Of a DNA stretch of 64,000 bases, positions 24,900 through 33,215 are shown in pieces. Each line of letters opens with the position of its first letter. The stretch's first letter is position 1. The notes beneath the pieces were generated by a model, which saw only the letters and a program-made list of their open reading frames with translations, ran no database searches and was not told where the DNA came from. Source of the stretch: UBA4877 sp002399285 (GTDB lineage Bacteria > Bacillota > Thermoanaerobacteria > Thermoanaerobacterales > UBA4877); assembly GCA_036771835.1 (NCBI GenBank), contig DAIPGN010000007.1:57665-121664 (forward strand). The letters run 5' to 3'. Both the position numbers and the translations under genes were made by a program.

Positions 24900-25127
24900 A
24901 TGAAAGACATGGCTCTTTTGTATGAAATAAATAACTTGGAAAAAATGATTAAAGATGATAAAATATTAAGGGAAATATACGATAGATATGACGAATATGC
25001 CGCCGTAAGGGATGACCTGGATGACAAATACCGATGCGGGTTTAAAATAGTGGAGATATATTTTAAAATAAGGGAGATTTGTAAAAAATTAGATTTTGAT
25101 ATTGATTTTAATAAAGGTATGTGTTAA
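24900..25127 (+). CDS. Small charged protein of unknown function
   Basis: A 75-residue, mostly helical protein rich in Asp, Lys and Tyr, with no membrane segment or signal. It is not a family I recognise. A good GGAGAAGGAG site precedes the ATG. It lies 44 bases before a Spo0E-like gene; helical length and charge would allow a distant link to the short Spo0E-type regulators, but the SQELD-type motif is missing, so I make no assignment. Confidence 0.55.
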   Translation: MKDMALLYEINNLEKMIKDDKILREIYDRYDEYAAVRDDLDDKYRCGFKIVEIYFKIREICKKLDFDIDFNKGMC

Positions 25128-25171
25128 TATAATACTCGCATTGTACTTACATAAAAGAGGAGAAATGATTG

Positions 25172-25333
25172 ATGGAGGCATTGTCCTTGGAAGAGGAAAT
25201 TGACAATTTGAGAAATGAATTAAATAACATGTACATAGATAAAGAGGAGCGAAAGATCGATGGGATATTGGAGTATAGCAGAAAGTTGGATAAACTAATA
25301 GTCCATTATCATAGTATTTTTTCCAAGAATTAG
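25172..25333 (+). CDS. Spo0E-like sporulation regulatory protein
   Basis: A 53-residue protein. Two predicted helices: IDNLRNELNNMYIDKEE and a second with the Spo0E signature YSRKLDKLIVHY (Ser36-Arg-Lys-Leu-Asp40). Spo0E family members are small phosphatases that dephosphorylate Spo0A and so hold back sporulation; the conserved SxxLD segment is the active part. AGAGGAGA lies about nine bases before the ATG, and a TATAAT at 25128-25133 may be its -10. The stop codon lies three bases before the manganese riboswitch. Confidence 0.8.
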   Translation: MEALSLEEEIDNLRNELNNMYIDKEERKIDGILEYSRKLDKLIVHYHSIFSKN

Positions 25334-25335
25334 CG

Positions 25336-25446
25336 AAAGGGGAGTAACTCATTCTGTTCTGTCGTCAACACGGTTAAACCCGGCAGAGCAGCAAGTTTAC
25401 CTTGGGAGTGAGACCTTTATTTTATAAAAATAGGGGTCTCTTTTTA
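25336..25446 (+). promoter_or_regulatory. yybP-ykoY manganese riboswitch with terminator
   Basis: The yybP-ykoY features are clear: AAAGGGGAGTAAC at the 5' side (25336 on), GTCGTCAACACGG in the middle, and CTTGGGAGTGAGACCTTT at the 3' side. The 3' GAGACCTTT (25410-25418) can pair either with the 5' AAAGGGGAG or, as a 14-pair terminator, with AGGGGTCTC (up to 25440), followed by TTTTTATAT. Mn2+ binding should hold the first pairing and let transcription enter the ATPase gene. The aptamer starts right after the Spo0E-like stop codon. Confidence 0.93.
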
Positions 25447-25487
25447 TATATATTTATATATTATTAATTTTTAGAAAGGAGAAACAA

Positions 25488-28088
25488 ATGTCACACTTTT
25501 ATTCCGGAAGCACGGAAGAGGTATTGGCCGAGCTGAAAACAGGAAAAGAGGGCCTTTCATCACAGGAGGCGGAGAGAAGACTAGGGGAATACGGCTTCAA
25601 TGAATTGGAGGAAAAGAAGGGTGAATCACTCTTCCAAATGTTCATAAACGAATTCAAGGATTTTATGATAATGATACTGTTTGCTGCCGCCATAGTATCG
25701 GCATTTGTAGGTGAAATTACCGACACGATTATAATAATCGCCATTGTTATTTTAAACGCCTTACTTGGCGTATTCCAGGAAAATAGGGCAAATCAGGCGT
25801 TAAAAGCGCTGAAGAAGATGACTAAACCCAATGCCAAGGTTGTAAGAAACGGCGAGGTCATGACAGTGCCTACAAGGGAAGTCGTTCCCGGCGACGTTGT
25901 GGTACTTGAGGCGGGGGACTTTATACCTGCGGACGGCAGGCTGATAGAGATGGCTAATCTCAGGGTCAACGAGTCTTCACTCACCGGCGAGTCCGTACCT
26001 GTGGAAAAACAGACGGATGCTCTCGAGGATAACGAGGTACCCATAGGCGACAGGCTGAACATGGTATTTACCGGTACCACAGTGGTATATGGCAGGGGAA
26101 AGATGGTGGTTGCAAATACCGGTATGAATACGGAAATGGGCAGTATAGCTTCGATGATGGAAGAAGAAAGAACTACGACTCCGCTGCAGGAAAGGCTTGC
26201 GGAGTTGGGGAAGACGCTCGGGATAGCGGCTCTGGCCATCTGTGCCGTTATATTCTTTATAGGCTATTTGAGAGGCACACCGGGTCTCGAGATGTTTATG
26301 ACAGCCATAAGTCTTGCCGTTGCGGCGATACCGGAGGGATTGCCCGCCATCGTTACCATTACTCTGGCTATCGGAGTCCAGCGTATGGTAAAGAGGAATG
26401 CCATCATTAGGAAGCTGCCTGCGGTAGAGACATTGGGAAGCGCCAATGTCATATGTACCGATAAGACGGGTACGCTTACTTTAAATCAGATGACGGTCAA
26501 AAACGCATATATAAACGGCGAGATCGAAAAAATAGAGGATGCCGCGCAGGATGAGCCGGCAAAAGAATTGTTGACTATGTTTACCCTTTGCAGCGACGCT
26601 AAGCTGGATGCCGAGGGCAACGGTGTGGGTGACCCTACGGAAGTGGCGCTTGTGGCGGCTCTCAGAGATTGCGGCAGGGAGAAAAATGAGGTTGAAGCGG
26701 TTTGCCCGAGGGTGGACGAGCTTCCCTTTGATTCAGACAGAAAACTTATGACGACCGTACACAGGACGGATAACGGTTATACGGCGATAACCAAGGGGGC
26801 GCTGGAGAGCGTCGTTCCCATATGCGTATCCATAGAGGATAAAGATGGAGTTAAGGGAATTGAGAGCGAAGATATAGGCGACATCGAAAAATCAAATAAT
26901 GAGATGGCGCAGAACGGCATGAGGGTTTTGGCATTGGGATATAAACATCTTCCCGATGCTGATTATGACAGGGATGATCTGGAGAGCGGTCTTACTTTTC
27001 TCGGCCTGGTAGGAATGATCGATCCTCCGCGGCCGGAGGTAAAGGATGCGGTCAAAGAATGTGACCTGGCCGGCATAACCACCGTCATGATAACGGGAGA
27101 CCACAGATTGACGGCGGAGGCTATCGCACGGGACCTCAACATTTTACACGAAGGCGATGAGGCCGTTACGGGTGTGGAGTTGGAGAACATGAGCGACGGT
27201 GAGCTGGAAAAGAGGGTCGATAAGATAAGGGTCTATGCAAGGGTTTCGCCGCAGCACAAGGTCAGGATAGTTAAAGCATGGCAGAAAAACAATGCCGTTG
27301 TCGGTATGACGGGAGACGGAGTGAACGATGCCCCCGCTCTTTCACAGGCCGATATAGGCGCCGCTATGGGTATAACGGGCACGGAGGTCGCTAAAGAGGC
27401 GGCGGATATGGTATTGACCGATGACAACTTTGCTACCATAGTGTCTGCCATAGAAGAGGGCAGGACGATATATTCCAATATACGCAAGTCAATAAGGTAT
27501 TTGCTCTCATGTAATATGGGAGAAATACTCACCGTATTTCTGGCAAATATACTTGGGTTGGGACAGCCTCTGCTGCCCATACATCTTTTGTGGATCAATC
27601 TGGTGACGGACAGTCTGCCGGCCTTGGGACTCGGCATGGAGCCGCCGGCCCCCGATGTGATGAAGGCCAGGCCGCGGACCAGGGACGAGAGCGTATTCGC
27701 CGGCGGACTCGGCATACAAATGATAATTGAAGGTATTATAATGGGAGCCTTGTCTATCGGCGCATTTATGATAGGCAGAAGATACGATATAGAAACTGCG
27801 GAAACGATGACGTTCATGACGTTGGTCTTTCTGCAGCTGGTGCATTCTTTGAATTCGCGGTCGAACAGTGTTTCCATTTTCAAACTAGGACTGACCACCA
27901 ACAGGTTTTTAATATTCTCACTGGTGTTGGGGGTCGCGCTTCAGTTTCTGCTGGACACGCCCCTCTTGGAAGGTATTTTCAAGATATCGGCGCTTAGTGG
28001 CATACAATGGCTATATGTCATAGGCCTTTCGCTGGTGATCCTTGTGGTCGGAGAGGTTGAAAAGCTTATATTCCACAAAAATTCATAA
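25488..28088 (+). CDS. P-type cation ATPase, probable Mn2+/Ca2+ exporter
   Basis: An 866-residue P2A-type ATPase: N-terminal cation ATPase domain, TGES in the actuator domain, the ion-binding helix motif PEGLPAIVTITLAIG, the phosphorylated DKTGTLT with Asp325, and MTGDGVNDAPAL in the hinge. Eight to ten membrane helices are likely; the last block is the typical C-terminal cation ATPase domain. The family includes Ca2+ pumps, but control by a manganese riboswitch points to Mn2+ export, as known for riboswitch-linked pumps elsewhere. AGAAAGGAG precedes the ATG. Confidence 0.9.
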   Translation: MSHFYSGSTEEVLAELKTGKEGLSSQEAERRLGEYGFNELEEKKGESLFQMFINEFKDFMIMILFAAAIVSAFVGEITDTIIIIAIVILNALLGVFQENRANQALKALKKMTKPNAKVVRNGEVMTVPTREVVPGDVVVLEAGDFIPADGRLIEMANLRVNESSLTGESVPVEKQTDALEDNEVPIGDRLNMVFTGTTVVYGRGKMVVANTGMNTEMGSIASMMEEERTTTPLQERLAELGKTLGIAALAICAVIFFIGYLRGTPGLEMFMTAISLAVAAIPEGLPAIVTITLAIGVQRMVKRNAIIRKLPAVETLGSANVICTDKTGTLTLNQMTVKNAYINGEIEKIEDAAQDEPAKELLTMFTLCSDAKLDAEGNGVGDPTEVALVAALRDCGREKNEVEAVCPRVDELPFDSDRKLMTTVHRTDNGYTAITKGALESVVPICVSIEDKDGVKGIESEDIGDIEKSNNEMAQNGMRVLALGYKHLPDADYDRDDLESGLTFLGLVGMIDPPRPEVKDAVKECDLAGITTVMITGDHRLTAEAIARDLNILHEGDEAVTGVELENMSDGELEKRVDKIRVYARVSPQHKVRIVKAWQKNNAVVGMTGDGVNDAPALSQADIGAAMGITGTEVAKEAADMVLTDDNFATIVSAIEEGRTIYSNIRKSIRYLLSCNMGEILTVFLANILGLGQPLLPIHLLWINLVTDSLPALGLGMEPPAPDVMKARPRTRDESVFAGGLGIQMIIEGIIMGALSIGAFMIGRRYDIETAETMTFMTLVFLQLVHSLNSRSNSVSIFKLGLTTNRFLIFSLVLGVALQFLLDTPLLEGIFKISALSGIQWLYVIGLSLVILVVGEVEKLIFHKNS

Positions 28089-28177
28089 TGATGCATTGTC
28101 TCGTAATTGTATTGATTTAACCCATACAATTTTGTAGTATAATGATTGTGTGATATACGATTACGGGAGATGAATCA

Positions 28178-28678
28178 ATGAAGAAAGATTTGAGGTTTTG
28201 GGTTTATGGCGCCTTACTTACGGCGCTGGTCGTTATAGGCACGATGGTAATAAATATACCCACCGTTGCGACCCAGGGATATGTAAACCTCGGAGACGGT
28301 TTTATCATTTTGTCGGCGTACCTTTTCGGTCCGGCAATGGGTTTTATAGCAGGCGGCATAGGTTCCGCACTGGCCGACGTCCTGAAAGGGTATGCCGTAT
28401 GGGCTCCATGGTCTCTCATCATAAAGGGGCTCATGGGTATGATAGTGGGGTATTTGACATTGAATCCACGTAAGGGCGTCATCAAAAAGGTACTGATATT
28501 TGCCGCCGCTGAGATATGGATGGTCTTGGGGTATTTTATGGCCTCGCTGATCATGTTCGGGTACGCGGCCGCATTGGCCGACGTACCGTCAAACATGGTT
28601 CAGGGGGCGGTAGGCGTGGTGGTGGGCGTATTACTTTCGGAGACATTAAAATCTATTGACTTGTCTAAGAGGGGATGA
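28178..28678 (+). CDS. ECF transporter S component
   Basis: A 166-residue, five- to six-helix membrane protein with the pattern VNLGDGFIILSAYLFGPAMGFIAGGIGSALADVLKGY, typical of substrate-binding S subunits of energy-coupling factor vitamin transporters (PF07155-like). The substrate cannot be read from the sequence and no riboswitch precedes it. No energising ATPase genes are nearby, so it would share a general module. Own TATAAT at 28138-28143 without a good -35. Confidence 0.8.
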   Translation: MKKDLRFWVYGALLTALVVIGTMVINIPTVATQGYVNLGDGFIILSAYLFGPAMGFIAGGIGSALADVLKGYAVWAPWSLIIKGLMGMIVGYLTLNPRKGVIKKVLIFAAAEIWMVLGYFMASLIMFGYAAALADVPSNMVQGAVGVVVGVLLSETLKSIDLSKRG

Positions 28679-28709
28679 ATTTCCTCTCTTTTCTTATATC
28701 CTGCATTTG

Positions 28710-28737
28710 TTGTATTATAAAAGCCGGATGATATAAT
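28710..28737 (+). promoter_or_regulatory. Promoter of the comEC-holA unit
   Basis: TTGTAT at 28710-28715, a 16-base spacer and TATAAT at 28732-28737 with the TGA extension. It is the only promoter seen before comEC. Confidence 0.6.
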
Positions 28738-28756
28738 ATATGCAGAAGGTGATCGC

Positions 28757-28933
28757 ATGGGGATGATCGTGCTTGGCTACGGAGGCCTCTATCCGGGCAA
28801 GGATCAATCCTGCTCGGGATGCCTTGCGACGCATTTTTCGCCGGACGCAGACGCCGGGCCATATCTGAGTGAAGCGGGAGATATTTTTGAAGATGCAGAG
28901 TGCGCGGAAGTACTTAAAAGATATATCGTTTGA
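28757..28933 (+). pseudogene. Remnant of a YhfI-like metallo-beta-lactamase-fold hydrolase
   Basis: A 58-codon frame with AAGGTGAT before the ATG. Its first 22 residues, MGMIVLGYGGLYPGKDQSCSG and on, match the N-terminus of YhfI-like hydrolases. The following ATHFSPDADAGPYLSEAGDIF and AECAEVLKRYIV match the C-terminal end of the same fold. The central 180 or so residues with the HxHxDH zinc site are missing, so this looks like an in-frame internal deletion. The end overlaps the start of comEC. It may still be translated as a leader peptide. Confidence 0.55.
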
Positions 28934-31208
28934 GTTTATATATAGGCGGCCGCTTTTCTACATATGCATCGCTTATATTTGCGGCATCGCTCTATATTAT
29001 ACTTTGAGGCCGCCCACGGCGCTGCCGCTGATCATATTCTTTGCCGCTGCCGCCCTTTCTCTTCTCATAAAGGACAGACGGGATATTACTCCCCTGATCC
29101 TCATCTTGGTCATGGTCTTCGGCGTCTTTTATTCTGCACTGTTCTTTAACGATGAGTGTACCTATGAACCGGGCAGGGAATACGATCTAGAGGCCGTGGT
29201 AAACGATGCGCCGGTAATCGAAGACGGGAGGACAAGCTATATAGTCAAACCGCAAAATGGCCAGGCCATACTCCTGCGGGTATATGACCCAAGCAAAAAC
29301 TACGGATACGGCGATGAGCTCAGAGTAAGGGTAAAGATCGAAACGCCAAAGGGTGAAACTAACCCGGGAGGTTTCAACTACAGGGATTATCTCAAGAGAA
29401 AGGGCATATATGCATTGGGATCGGCCCGGGAGGGAAATATACAATATATCGGCCATACGGTAAATCTAAAGACGCCCCTTGTCGCATCAAGGCTATGGGT
29501 AGAAGACACTGTCGAAAGACTGTATCAAAAGCAGGAAGCCGCTTTTTTGAATTCCCTTATAATAGGAGACAGGACCAACCTTGAAACCAATGTGGAAAAC
29601 GACTTTATCAATACCGGCATAATACATGCGCTGGCTATATCCGGACAGCATGTGAACATATTGTTGCTCTTTATATTTTACATACTCGGATTTTTTAAGC
29701 TGGACCATACGAAGAAAAACACGATCGCCATTGCCGTCATAGGGTTTTACACACTCATGGTAGGCGCTATGCCGTCGGTTGCCAGATCGTTTATTATGGA
29801 TGCCGTAATACTGATCGGAAAGACCTATGATGAGGAGACGGACACACTGTCATCCATTGCTCTGGCCGCACTCATCATACTTTTCGCCGACCCGCTGCAG
29901 CTGTATGACATAGGCTTCCAATTATCCTTTGCCGCGACGCTCTCCATACTGCTGCTTTACGAAAAACTAATACGCATGCTGCCGTTTAAAGGTTATATAG
30001 CTGGTGCGCTCAGTCTTACGCTGTCGGCGGAAATAGGAGTACTGCCCATATCCGTATACTATTTTTATAGGCTGCCTATATATTCGCTGCTGGCCAATCT
30101 GGTCGTCGTACCGATAATTCCCGCTATATTTATATTGGGTATAATAAGCATCATATTGGGAGGCGTTTTTTTACCGCTGTCCTACGCGTTCACAGCAATA
30201 AATACCGCCCTTATAAGACTGTCGATCGTGATCACCGGGGCAATATCGGCGCTGCCGCACTCTTCCATAATTATTCAGCGTCCATATGCAGCCGTGATAA
30301 TCGCGTATTATTTGCTTGCATTGCTGGTTTTTGGTTTCATCAAGTCGCCGCATAGGGAATATATAATACCCGCGCTTGCCGTGTTTATAGTTTTTGGGGT
30401 ATGCTATCAGCCGATATACAGGGGCATGAATGTCACGTTCATCGACGTAGGCCAGGGGGATTCCAGCCTGGTGCGCATGGGTACGACAAAGATGATCATA
30501 GACGGCGGCGGTTCGGTCAAGACTAAGTATTCCGATTTTGATGTCGGCGAAGACGTTTTGATACCATATCTTTTAGCTGATCACGTAAGGGATATAGACG
30601 CAGTTTTTATATCGCATGGAGATAACGATCACATGGGCGGTATCATACCGCTGATAGAAAATATAAGGGTAGGGCATATATTCTTGGGCGAGCAACCGAA
30701 GGACAACCCCCTGTTCGATAAATTGAAGCAAATCGCTGACAGCAGGGATATACCCATAACTCTTTTGAGCCGCGGCGACAAACTGAGGCTGGGTAAAGCC
30801 GATATATATGTGCTAAATCCATCGGATGTCAAGACGGATATTAATAACGATTCGCTGGTCTTCAAATTATCCTATGGGGATACGGACATATTGTATACCG
30901 GAGATATTGAGATGGAAGGCGAGAGAGGCATACTTGAAAGCGGCCTGAATATAGATACTGAGGTGTTAAAGGTCGCTCATCACGGCAGTTCCACCTCATC
31001 TACCGAGGCCTTTCTCAATAGTGCAAGCCCGAAAATATCGGTAATATCGGTGGGAAAGAATAACTATGGACACCCGAACGAGGGCGTACTGTCAAGGCTG
31101 TCAGGGTATTCGGAGGTTTACAGGACAGACAGGGACGGAGCTGTTATAATAAATACTGACGGAAGCTATCTAAAGGTCAAAAAATGGAGTGATCATAATG
31201 GACTATAA
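28893..31208 (+). CDS. comEC: DNA internalisation competence protein ComEC/Rec2
   Basis: About 771 residues from the ATG at 28893 (TTG 28887 and GTG 28869 are alternatives; GGGAG at 28876 fits the first two better). Two early membrane helices, a DUF4131 OB-like domain, the multi-helix Competence channel domain (ALAISGQHVNILLLF) and a C-terminal beta-lactamase fold with FIDVGQGDSSLV, SHGDNDHMGG and the HHGS motif. ComEC carries single-stranded DNA across the membrane. Its start overlaps the hydrolase remnant and its end overlaps holA by 11 bases. Confidence 0.95.
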   Translation: MQSARKYLKDISFEFIYRRPLFYICIAYICGIALYYTLRPPTALPLIIFFAAAALSLLIKDRRDITPLILILVMVFGVFYSALFFNDECTYEPGREYDLEAVVNDAPVIEDGRTSYIVKPQNGQAILLRVYDPSKNYGYGDELRVRVKIETPKGETNPGGFNYRDYLKRKGIYALGSAREGNIQYIGHTVNLKTPLVASRLWVEDTVERLYQKQEAAFLNSLIIGDRTNLETNVENDFINTGIIHALAISGQHVNILLLFIFYILGFFKLDHTKKNTIAIAVIGFYTLMVGAMPSVARSFIMDAVILIGKTYDEETDTLSSIALAALIILFADPLQLYDIGFQLSFAATLSILLLYEKLIRMLPFKGYIAGALSLTLSAEIGVLPISVYYFYRLPIYSLLANLVVVPIIPAIFILGIISIILGGVFLPLSYAFTAINTALIRLSIVITGAISALPHSSIIIQRPYAAVIIAYYLLALLVFGFIKSPHREYIIPALAVFIVFGVCYQPIYRGMNVTFIDVGQGDSSLVRMGTTKMIIDGGGSVKTKYSDFDVGEDVLIPYLLADHVRDIDAVFISHGDNDHMGGIIPLIENIRVGHIFLGEQPKDNPLFDKLKQIADSRDIPITLLSRGDKLRLGKADIYVLNPSDVKTDINNDSLVFKLSYGDTDILYTGDIEMEGERGILESGLNIDTEVLKVAHHGSSTSSTEAFLNSASPKISVISVGKNNYGHPNEGVLSRLSGYSEVYRTDRDGAVIINTDGSYLKVKKWSDHNGL

Positions 31209-32157
31209 GCAGTTTTTAAAGACCGGTATCGATGACTTGAAGAGCGTATATATATTTAACGGCCCCAATGAATTTATGAAGGAATATGCCATAAGGATGC
31301 TGACGAAAAAATATATAAGGATCGCAAAGGCTATCAATCTTCAAAAGCTTACCCTAGATTCACAAAACATGGAGGAATGTTTTATCACGCCTCCCATGAT
31401 GGATGAGAAAAAAATCATCGTAATGGAGGAAGAGGTTATAGAATCAAGAGATAAGCTGATTTCGGGCCTTTTGGACGGCGTCGCCGATACCAACTGCGTC
31501 GTCATTAAAGTATCGGATATAAAAAAGTATAAATCTCTGAATAGTAAATTTAAAAAGACGGATAACATAATACAGTTCGGTATGCTCAAGGGAGAAGAAC
31601 TGAAAGCATGGATCTCCGGCTGCTTCGTACATTATGGTAAAAGAGCGGACGGCGCAACGGTGAATTATCTCGCGACCATATCCGACGACCTGTATTATCT
31701 CTCCAATGAAATACAAAAGATTGTTTCCTTTGCATTTGACAATGACAGCGTAAGGTTTTCGGATATAAGGGAGATACTGCCCGTCCGATTGGAAGACAGG
31801 GTCTTTGACATGGTAGACTCCATCGGAAGCGGGGACAGAGCGAGAGCTTTGAAATTATATGAAGATATGACATTGCTGGGATACGGTTTCTTTTATATAA
31901 ACGGGATGATAAGCAGACAATATAGGCTTCTCATACAAATAAGGGCATTATTGGACGAGGGCGTTTCCGATGATGAAATAAAAAATAAGACGGGGCTTGC
32001 GGGCTTTGCGCTCAAAAAGATGTATAGGCAGGCTGGAAAATATAAATTGGCAGACTTAAAGCTTCGCTTGGAGAGATGTCTGAAGATGGATGCTGATGTC
32101 AAAATGGGGCTACTCGACGAGAGGATAGCGCTGGAAAAGTTCATCGCGCAGGCATAA
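31198..32157 (+). CDS. holA: DNA polymerase III subunit delta
   Basis: A 319-residue clamp-loader delta subunit, MDYKQFLKTGIDDLKSVYIFNGPNEF at the start, followed by the three-domain layout without a working P-loop. Delta opens the sliding clamp. The ATG at 31198 is chosen as GGAGTGAT stands just before it; the GTG at 31189 is inside this site. comEC-holA-rpsT order, with rpsT convergent, is common in Firmicutes. Confidence 0.93.
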   Translation: MDYKQFLKTGIDDLKSVYIFNGPNEFMKEYAIRMLTKKYIRIAKAINLQKLTLDSQNMEECFITPPMMDEKKIIVMEEEVIESRDKLISGLLDGVADTNCVVIKVSDIKKYKSLNSKFKKTDNIIQFGMLKGEELKAWISGCFVHYGKRADGATVNYLATISDDLYYLSNEIQKIVSFAFDNDSVRFSDIREILPVRLEDRVFDMVDSIGSGDRARALKLYEDMTLLGYGFFYINGMISRQYRLLIQIRALLDEGVSDDEIKNKTGLAGFALKKMYRQAGKYKLADLKLRLERCLKMDADVKMGLLDERIALEKFIAQA

Positions 32158-32169
32158 TAGCGAGCATAA

Positions 32170-32385
32170 TAAAAGCGTACAATAAGTACGCTTCAGACCG
32201 ATGCCAATATTGCGTAACCGCGAATTGCACTGCAATTTTGCTTAGCTCTGTTGGCTGCGCCTGCAAATTGCAGTCACATACGTCTAAGTATGCTCCTTTA
32301 TTTGCAGGTTTGCCGACTTGCCTTGCGCGATTTGTCACGGCCTGTCAGTTTGCACGCAACATGAAGCGTACGCGTAGTACGCATT
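32170..32385 (+). repeat. Structured repeat element, copy 1
   Basis: A 215-base element between convergent holA and rpsT. It is bounded by two similar hairpins, AGCGTAC-AATAA-GTACGCT (32174-32192) and GCGTAC-GCGTA-GTACGC (32366-32382). Inside are AATTGCA-C-TGCAATT (32223-32237) and a nested pair, CCTGCAAAT (32260-32268) with ATTTGCAGG (32300-32308) enclosing CATAC/GTATG. A core at 32203-32264 recurs, inverted and diverged, at 46673-46735. It holds no gene. It may act as a terminator for both neighbours. Confidence 0.7.
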
Positions 32386-32394
32386 AAGCCTATA

Positions 32395-32682
32395 TTAAGC
32401 CTCTTTGGCCGTTAGATTTTGCTTTGCTTTATTAAGACGCATCGTCAATCTGGATATCTTTCTGCCGGCTGTATTATCGTGCAGCGTTCCCTTGCTGCGA
32501 GCCTTGTTGATATACTTTTCGGCCTGCCTTAGATTTTCTTCCGCCTTATTGAGTTCTCCTGAATTTAAAGCATTTGCAAATTCCTTTTCCCAGTGTTTGA
32601 TAACGGACTTTCTTTTCTTGTTTCTCTCTCTGTTTATTTCAGCTGTCTCAATGCGCTTTTTTGCTGATTTTATGTTTGCCAA
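32395..32682 (-). CDS. rpsT: 30S ribosomal protein S20
   Basis: A 95-residue S20 starting M(TTG)ANIKSAKKRI, the usual family N-terminus, with basic helices that bind 16S rRNA. The TTG at 32682 is preferred over the GTG three codons earlier because GGGAGG lies eight bases before the TTG and overlaps the GTG. Single-gene unit, convergent with holA. Confidence 0.96.
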   Translation of the reverse strand: MANIKSAKKRIETAEINRERNKKRKSVIKHWEKEFANALNSGELNKAEENLRQAEKYINKARSKGTLHDNTAGRKISRLTMRLNKAKQNLTAKEA

Positions 32683-32885
32683 ACTTTTCACCTCCCATTA
32701 ATCTATACCATTTTAACATTAAATATCGTTAAATTCAATAATAAAGATGGAATCCTATATAAAAAAGGCGGATTTCCATCAAAATTACTATATTCAATAG
32801 GTCTGATTGTGATTTTATTGGGTTTCGAGATAATAATGGCATAAAAATAATGAAAATGGTAAATATAAAAACGGAGGTGATTATA

Positions 32886-33212
32886 ATGATAGGTGCAGTG
32901 ATAAGATTCATTGTATCGGCAATAGTTTTGATGGTTGTTGGGTTTATAGTACCGGGGTTCAGTGTGTCTGGGTTCTGGGGAGCTCTTATCGCAGCTTTGG
33001 TCATAGCAGGCCTGGGATATGTGGCAGAGCTTTTGCTCGGCAAGAGGATATCTCCTCATGGGAGGGGGATTGTGGGATTCGTCGTATCGGCTGTCGTAAT
33101 ATATATCGCTCAATTTATAGTCCCCACAATTCACACAAACATATTGGGCGCCCTGATAGCAGCCTTCGTAATAGGCATAATCGACGCCTTTGTACCAACG
33201 GAATTGAGGTAA
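32886..33212 (+). CDS. YvlD/phage holin 4-2 family small membrane protein
   Basis: A 108-residue protein with four hydrophobic segments (IRFIVSAIVLMVVGFIVPGF, FWGALIAALVIAGLGY, GIVGFVVSAVVIYIAQFIV, ILGALIAAFVIGIIDAF). It belongs to the YvlD-like DUF family also labelled phage holin 4-2; these are chromosomal membrane proteins with no known lysis role. The ATG at 32886 follows a perfect GGAGGTGAT. It ends three bases before gpr and is probably cotranscribed with it, which suggests expression in the forespore. Confidence 0.75.
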   Translation: MIGAVIRFIVSAIVLMVVGFIVPGFSVSGFWGALIAALVIAGLGYVAELLLGKRISPHGRGIVGFVVSAVVIYIAQFIVPTIHTNILGALIAAFVIGIIDAFVPTELR

Positions 33213-33215
33213 GGG

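Noticed and set aside
32158..32400. CRISPR array in the holA-rpsT gap
   Set aside because: The repeats are inverted hairpins, not direct repeats with equal spacers.
32886..33212. Phage lysis gene
   Set aside because: The family label mentions holin, but the gene is joined to gpr in a sporulation setting.
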